Shown: one piece after another, positions 58,013 through 64,000 of the stretch
Layout: each line of letters begins with the position of its first letter
Position numbering within the stretch: the stretch's first letter is position 1
From: Bradysia coprophila
Lineage: Eukaryota > Arthropoda > Insecta > Diptera > Sciaridae
DNA: 64,000 bases
Reading direction: 5' to 3'
NCBI RefSeq assembly: GCF_014529535.1
Contig: NW_023503608.1
Span: 10,156,501 to 10,220,500, forward strand
Program-made: the position numbers and the translations under genes
The notes under the pieces: generated by a model
Seen by the model: the letters and a program-made list of their open reading frames with translations, nothing else
Databases searched by the model: none
What the model was told of the DNA's origin: nothing

Positions 58013-59578
58013 ATATTTACCAAATAACTGAACTTAATTGAAACAAGAAACACTATGCCCCCTAAAACCTAAAGGGTACAAGTGCAGCGTGCATTTATGT
58101 CACTTTATAGTTTCAGCTACGTACTTTCTACTCGGTACTAGGTAAGGTAGTTTTTGTCAATTTTTTTGAATTTGTTATCGGTTGTCATTTTACCTCCTGT
58201 TGATCGACTCAAACATGTTTGATTAAACTCCATTTCATTACCTTGACTCAAGCTTCAGTCATCTGTCATCGACAACTTTGACGAAAGTAAGCGATTAACT
58301 CTGGTTGGTATCCTTTCATATAGCAAAAAGTATGTTAAAACAAATGGGGTAATAGATTTTGTATCAATCATTGACCGATTACTTTGAACAAAAGGAGAAA
58401 CAGATTCAACAGATTGAGTAACTAGTGGTGTGCTTGAAAAAGGACAAACAAGTGATTTCAATATTTAAAAAAAAACTTTTTATTTAAGGTCATTCATATA
58501 CATACGGGTTGTTTTTATTTTTATTTGTTTTTAGCAGTCCTAATTTTGAATATTAACTTAAAAGCTTCGTTGTATGTTTACCTCGTTGCATAAAATCTGT
58601 AATCGGATTAAATGAAGGACATTAATTTTACTGAAAGAAGAATCAATGGGTGGGGATCATAAAACTTTTCTAATGTGTCAATAATCATGAAAACAATGAA
58701 ATTTTGACCATCCTTGAATGGAGATTATCCACAGTAGAATTGGTATCTTCAACAATAGACTGTTATGATCAGAGCGAGAAAACCGAAGACTAGTTACTAC
58801 AACTTGCCTTGGGGTACTTGTCAAAGTATTTGCTTCTCTTTCAACGTGGTACGTTGAGAGCGAGAGGACAGAAGGCCAGTTTATTTTAACTTTCCTTGGG
58901 GTACTTGTCAAAATATCTTCTTCTCTTTCATCATAACACTCTATGTCTGTAAACGGCACGTTAGGCTAAGATGATACTGTCAATATTTGCCCACTTTCGA
59001 CGATAGTTATATGAATACAAAAAGAGCCAAGGTGCGGCATGGTTAATCATTAATCAAGTTTCATTCATCCTGCACTAGGACTATATTTTATCTCAGGAAT
59101 TTCTATCTAGAAACATAAACACATCACTAAATCGGATTGGAAATAAGACTCCGTTTACCTAAATACAAATTTCGCACGATTTTTGAAAGCGTTGTTGAGG
59201 TAACGAAACTCATGTTTAGTTTTTGGTGTACTTACAACGCCTTTATCTTTTGATACCTTGCATGATGCGACAATTTTTATTTCGTGTCATCAGAGCTGAT
59301 TATTTTAATCGTAAAAAAAGATTAGAACGATTAACAGTGCTGAGCGTGTAGATGTAGATCCGTATTCTCTAACGATTTTCTTTGCAAAAAATGACCTTTT
59401 ATGGAAATTTGAAATTATTCATACGTTTTCCTCTTAATAAATATTTTGCAATAAAAAACTGTTATGGCTTGATCTACCACATTGGCCGGCACTATATTTT
59501 TCTGTTTCTGTTAAAAGATAGCGATGCTGTATAACAAAATTTCATTAAGAAAAACCATCACTAGACTCCGTTGAAACA
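58013..59578. other. Intergenic with a 102-bp in-frame duplication
   Basis: Two tandem 102-bp copies at about 58735-58955 (minus strand) encode EREEDILTSTPRKV and EREANTLTSTPRQV in one open frame. Another minus-strand frame, rich in Ser and Thr, lies at 58255-58461. No start codon, domain or convincing splice chain joins them, so I do not call a gene. Confidence 0.4.
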
Positions 59579-60404
59579 TTAAAAAACTTCACCAACTGGC
59601 TTAATTATTAGCTCATGTATTTGAACGTGAGGCGGTGTACCCAGAGCGAAAATGACCGCTTCTGAAATATCATCAGCATTTAAACTAGGGTAAGGAAAGG
59701 CTGCGAACACCTCGGCTGGCAAAATTTCAGTTTTAACAAAACCTGGACTGATGCTCTGTGAATATTACAAAGAAGTGATTAATTTTCATGTTACAGTGGC
59801 ATCAATTTACATTAATCACACGTACTGTAACTTTCATTTTCATATTTTCGAAAGCGAATTCTTGTCTTAACACTTCAGTCAATGCCGTGACTCCAAATTT
59901 ACTACAAGGATAAACGTTGCTGACGGGCTGCCGTCCAAAAGAGCCGATGACTTTGTGGCCAGCAATACTATTTATATTGATTATATGACCACCAACAGTT
60001 TTCTTCCTTCGCATTATTTCAACTGCCTTTTTCGTACACAAAACCAATCCCCAGAGATTTGTTTGCAGAACGCTTTTTAGACTGTCCTCATTTCCCTCTT
60101 CCAACAAAGGAATCATTTTCACAATCCCAGCATTATTTACGAGCACGTCGATGCCTCCCAGTTCGAAAACAATCCAACCGAAAGCTTTCACAATATCGTC
60201 ATCTCTTGTTATGTCACACTTCACTGCATACAATTTTCCAGTTGCATTGCTCGGTATGTCTTTCTTCAAAGCTTCGACACGATCCTTTCGTCTAGCTAGG
60301 CCAACAACGATCATTCCAGCTTTGACTAGATCAATCACAATAGCTGCTCCTATTCCAGAGCTAGCACCCGTAACTACAGCCACTTTTCCCGACCAGCGTT
60401 CCAT
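59579..60404 (-). CDS. Short-chain dehydrogenase/reductase (farnesol dehydrogenase/DHRS11-like)
   Basis: Two exons, 59826-60404 and 59579-59755 on the minus strand; 251 residues, typical for the classical SDR family. It is an NADP(H)/NAD(H)-dependent oxidoreductase acting on an alcohol or carbonyl; insect members of this subgroup include farnesol dehydrogenases. Seen: cofactor motif TGASSGIG, a basic ARRKDR stretch after the second strand (suggesting NADP), NNAG, catalytic Ser in INSIAGH, and catalytic YPCSK. The C-terminal exon supplies SISPGFVKTEI and PPHVQIHELIIKPV. The intron sits between KMKVT and SISPG; the frame read without splicing ends in RVINVN and lacks the C-terminal part. Start at MERWSGKVAVVTG matches the family. 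It lies directly downstream of RFC5 on the same strand. Confidence 0.94.
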
Positions 60405-60643
60405 TCTTTACGGAATATCTAAAACGACTGACCAACCAGTGGCGTGACTATCAATTCGACATACCAAGAGAAAAACTTGCTACAGATAAGACAGCACCGA
60501 TAACGATTATGTCGATAAACGACTAGCATTTGTGATTAAGTAATAACGGTTCATGATATGATGATGAAAAGTTAGACAAAATTTTGTCGGTTCATTGAGC
60601 TGTATTTTTTGTAGAAAAAGTTGGAGATTACAAGTCTGACAAT
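60405..60643. other. Spacer between RFC5 and the SDR gene
   Basis: About 240 bases holding the RFC5 3' UTR and the SDR promoter. No TATA box seen. Confidence 0.5.
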
Positions 60644-62067
60644 TTACAATGTGACCATGTTTCGAGCCAGTTGAAAACCACCAATCAGTGCAGCTAATTG
60701 TGGTTTTTCCAAACATCCAGCAGCTAAGCGCACCTCAATGTCTGCCAATTTAACTATCAATGTGTTCATAACGGTAGGCGGTAGTTCAACTGGAAAAAAA
60801 ATTGTTTCCTGGTGATCTAGGGAATTGAAATAGTCGTGCAAATCTGTACTTCTCATAACGAACAGATGAATCTCCCGCAGTATGTCCTCCAGCGCTAGGC
60901 CTTTATTCGTTTTCAATTCTTGGATTTCTGAAACGAGTTAACCAAATTAAATTGTGGAACTTTTTCCATGGATCTCAGTTCATTACTGTCGAATGTTTCT
61001 TGAAAACTTTCGAGTCCCAGCAACCATCCAACAATGTTCTGAATATCGTTCTTCTGTGGATGTCCCACACAAGTGTACACATTTTCTTCGGTTACATTTC
61101 CAAACGCCATCCACGTACTCTGTAGAACATTTATAACACGACGCATATCTCCACCCGACAGTGATATCAATGCCTTTTTGCCATCTTCGGTTACTGTCAG
61201 CCTGAAAACATTTCTTGTTATTCAACCACTCAACAATGATCCATCATTGCAAACATACTTTTCCTCTTCAATGACATGGTTGAGTCTCGGCAGAATTTGT
61301 TCTTCCACCAATGGAGCAAATCGAAAACGGGTACATCGCGATTGAACAGCTGGAATGATTTTGCTCAGATAGTTGCAGATGATGCAGAATCGTACATTGT
61401 CTGTGTACTTTTCGATAACTGTGAATGGATTTATCATTAAACGAAACGATTTTTGGAGCGTAAATTAAGAGTAACAAACTTCGTCGTAACGCATTTTGTG
61501 CATCGTTGGTCATCGCATCAGCCTCATCCAGGATAATCAATTTGAACCCACCACTAAATATTGTGCGAGTTGAGGCGAAGTTAAGGATTTGACCGCGAAC
61601 AATGCCGATACCGCGATCATCGGATGCGTTCAGTTCGAGAACCATCGAATTCAACTGAGACGATTTGTATAACTGTTTGGCACATGCTAATATGGTACTC
61701 GTTTTTCCCGTTCCTGTTTTTGAGTGTTGAAACCAATATTATCAACAAAAGAAATCAGAATTGGTTTCTACAGTCACATCACTTACCAGGTGGTCCATAG
61801 AAAAGTAAATGTGGCAATTGATCTTGTTTGATGAAATTGTTAACTGAAAGTAAGAGAAGAATTAGTTCCACGACCCATTTTATGGGTTTTATTGAAGGCA
61901 TTTACTTGTGGCAATTATTTCTTCATGGGATATGAGATCATTCAATGTAGCCGGTCTGTATTTTTCCACCCTTAGAAAGTATATCAAGTTTCAGTTAAGG
62001 TTTCAGATTATCCCATACTATTCTCTTTATCTTACCATGGCAAATTGTTACGTTGTTCAACAACCAT
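60644..62067 (-). CDS. RFC5: Replication factor C subunit 5 (fly RfC3)
   Basis: Seven exons on the minus strand: 62036-62067, 61906-61970, 61787-61843, 61480-61713, 61259-61418, 60987-61201 and 60644-60927; 348 residues. It is a small subunit of the clamp loader that places PCNA on primer-template DNA; AAA+ ATPase. Motifs: LPWVEKYRP at the N-terminus, Walker A GPPGTGKTST (split by an intron after GPP), [11 protein letters not shown], Walker [11 protein letters not shown]-like ([10 protein letters not shown]), sensor 1 [10 protein letters not shown], the SRC motif QSRCTRFRF (arginine finger) and SSGDMRR-like [14 protein letters not shown]. The C-terminal collar domain continues to the stop. 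Phases agree at every junction. A 10-codon first exon ([10 protein letters not shown]) and 57-bp third exon make it easy to miss. Intact. Confidence 0.97.
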
Positions 62068-64000
62068 TGTAGTGAAGCACAAATTCGTCCTTAGTTTAAT
62101 GAAAAGCGATATCTCGAAAATTACTTCTTCAATCAGAATCAAAACAAAACAGTGAAGAATACAGTCAAATGTCTAAAAATGCGCGTAAACAACCGTCAGT
62201 TGGACATGCACACACACACACACAACTTAATAATTTCCATTCATGGCTCATTGTGATCCCAGCATAAAAATGTATGAGTTGTGTATAGTCCAGGTTAACT
62301 AAGTAATTCCAGTCATTTGAAAATGATTGAAATTTTAATATGTTTCACTCTTCAATCTTCGAACACTTTCACATTGCACGGGACAATGTGCTACAATCAA
62401 TTGCAAAGGTATTTCATGCATCATCTGAGATATCTTTGCAGTTGATTCATCTGTTATCGACACCGACGACAAAATTAAATCAATGAATTTGATTTAATGT
62501 CCTCTATAAAGTACAACATGTTAAACGAATGAAGTAAAAGATTTTGTTTCAGTCATGATTTCAGTCTTCTATTGAAAATGCCTCGATCTAATCAAATAAC
62601 GATTCGATAACTGTCGTAATTGTATTACAGGTCCCTGTTGGAAGGAAAACTCAGGTAGTAAAAGAAATGAGTAGAGTAGGTGGCTCGAGGTCAAAGCTGG
62701 GTAGGAAAATATATTCAGAAAATTCTTATTCTTACTGAAAGACCTTCCGAATACCTTGCATTATATAGCAGATCGTCCACGAAAATTACTATTTTAATAT
62801 TCGGCGATGATTTCCATTTTTTAATCGATCTCCATCTTCCAAAACTGTCTATTACTATGGCGACCCTTGTAGAAAACTCCTCGACTTGTATATGAATTCT
62901 AGTAGATGAAAGAGTGAGAGAAAATATTAGAAAAAGTATGAGTTAACTGTGATATTCTTGCCGTTTTTAAATAATATATTTGTATCGACACTGAAGCTAA
63001 AGTCTTTGATCGTAGATCTTTAGATCTCTGTTACAATTAGATTTTTAAAAAAATGAAAATCTAGAAGTTTCACATATAATACTTGTCCAAGTGGATACGT
63101 AACATCATCTCGAACACCATAAATTATTTGTCGTCTTTTCAGACGAAAAATGTAATAAGTTCCCATACAATTAGTCCAACTTCCAAGTATAAATCGTAAC
63201 ATTGATGAATAAACTCCGTTGTTAGCGAGACCATAAAATATCAATCAACATTTTATAAGCAGAAATAGTTTGCTGTTCATCACACACCAACCATATACTC
63301 ATTTATGATGTACATATAAGTTCGATTGTTGTGCCATACAGAACAATAAAATCGTTTATATTTTCTGCGGATGAAATAATGGAACTTTAACTTCTGCAAA
63401 ACATGAGACGAAGCTTCAACATATTTATAACAAAATAATGTGATCTGTGAAAAAATTGTAGCGACAGTTTGATATTTGCGTATAAGTCTTAACTAGAGAC
63501 GTACTATTGCAGTCAAACCCACCATTAGTTTTGACCGTTATCTTTCCTAATAAAACATTAGCCGAAGAAATACTTTTCGATGCACAGGTATGCTGGTGAG
63601 TTTTTTTTTTGTAGCAAAATGCAATTAACAATTATTATATGAAACTATTAAGTGTAATGTTTCTTACATAATTTCGCATAAAATGAGCAAATAGTTTTTT
63701 TTATGAATCTGGGAAAAAATTCGTTTTATTATCTTTTACGTTGCCTCTAAAAATTTTACCAAATTTTTAAGACCTTGGTGGTTATCTTCTCTTGCAATGA
63801 AAGCCGCAATTATTTAATTTATTATTCTACTCTTTACTCAAGTGGTCTTACGATGCGTTCTTTTGTGGGCTAAATACTCATTGAAGGCATTAGTATGTAA
63901 GCGCTCAACTTTGATAAATTATTATAATTGTTACCATATTCCAATCAGGTTCGGTTTTATTTACATTCTGTATTTTTTTGTTAGACTCATTTTGTATGCG
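62068..64000. other. Upstream of RFC5; no gene recognised
   Basis: AT-rich DNA with a small (CA)n run at about 62211-62223. The open frames at 62680-62895, 63020-63244 and 63425-63631 lack domains or splice support. Confidence 0.6.

Noticed and set aside
59802-59825. SDR protein ending in RVINVN
   Set aside because: This is read-through of the intron donor after KVT; splicing to 59755 restores the normal C-terminus.
61268-61654. Unspliced 128-codon RFC-like frame
   Set aside because: Reads through an intron of RFC5; the true exon ends at 61480.

Overview
This window reads as insect nuclear DNA, most likely from a fly (Diptera). It is AT-rich, genes are split by short introns with GT..AG borders, and the gene content is insect-specific: a tandem DUF753 protein (described mainly from flies), a CYP6-type P450, a one-domain peritrophin-like cuticle protein, and an insect GH20 hexosaminidase. 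Much of the intergenic DNA is short inverted-repeat transposons and satellites. A lower dipteran would fit, but no marker here fixes the species.

Layout. 1-2230: satellite of GAGAC/GTCTC palindromes holding a 5S rRNA-like fragment. 2231-7063: no gene recognised. 7064-18939 (+): a large EGF/DOMON/SEA transmembrane protein gene whose 5' end was not found. Its 5 kb intron holds a complete opposite-strand gene for a two-module DUF753 protein (7489-9499). 18940-23900: hairpin elements and a 1.8 kb transposon. 23928-26716 (+): membrane-anchored beta-N-acetylhexosaminidase. 26750-33340: a 109-bp satellite, a near-perfect 186-bp-arm hairpin, a 1.07 kb element with a 10-bp target duplication, and a LINE fragment. 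33437-35090 (+): cytochrome P450. 35100-41100: MITEs only. 41110-48976 (+): chitin-binding cuticle protein gene with a five-base first coding exon and a 6.3 kb first intron. That intron carries two broken GST-like genes on the minus strand. 50982-53225: hAT-like element. 53685-55129 (+): CNOT11. 57214-57527 (-): BRK1. 59579-60404 (-): short-chain dehydrogenase. 60644-62067 (-): RFC5. The rest has no gene I can support.

The genes are unrelated housekeeping and insect-specific genes, not a pathway cluster. Loose themes are chitin or extracellular matrix (DOMON/EGF protein, hexosaminidase, cuticle protein) and detoxification (P450, GST relics, dehydrogenase). Two opposite-strand nested arrangements stand out. 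The most unusual signals are the palindromic satellite whose half-site spacing is either 2 or 12 bases, the DOMON domain apparently interrupted by an SEPEP-repeat insert with a furin-like site, the long near-perfect hairpin at 29.3-29.7 kb, and a MITE family with 7-bp target duplications. Exon borders were inferred by eye from splice signals, reading frame and family similarity, and may be off by a base or two.
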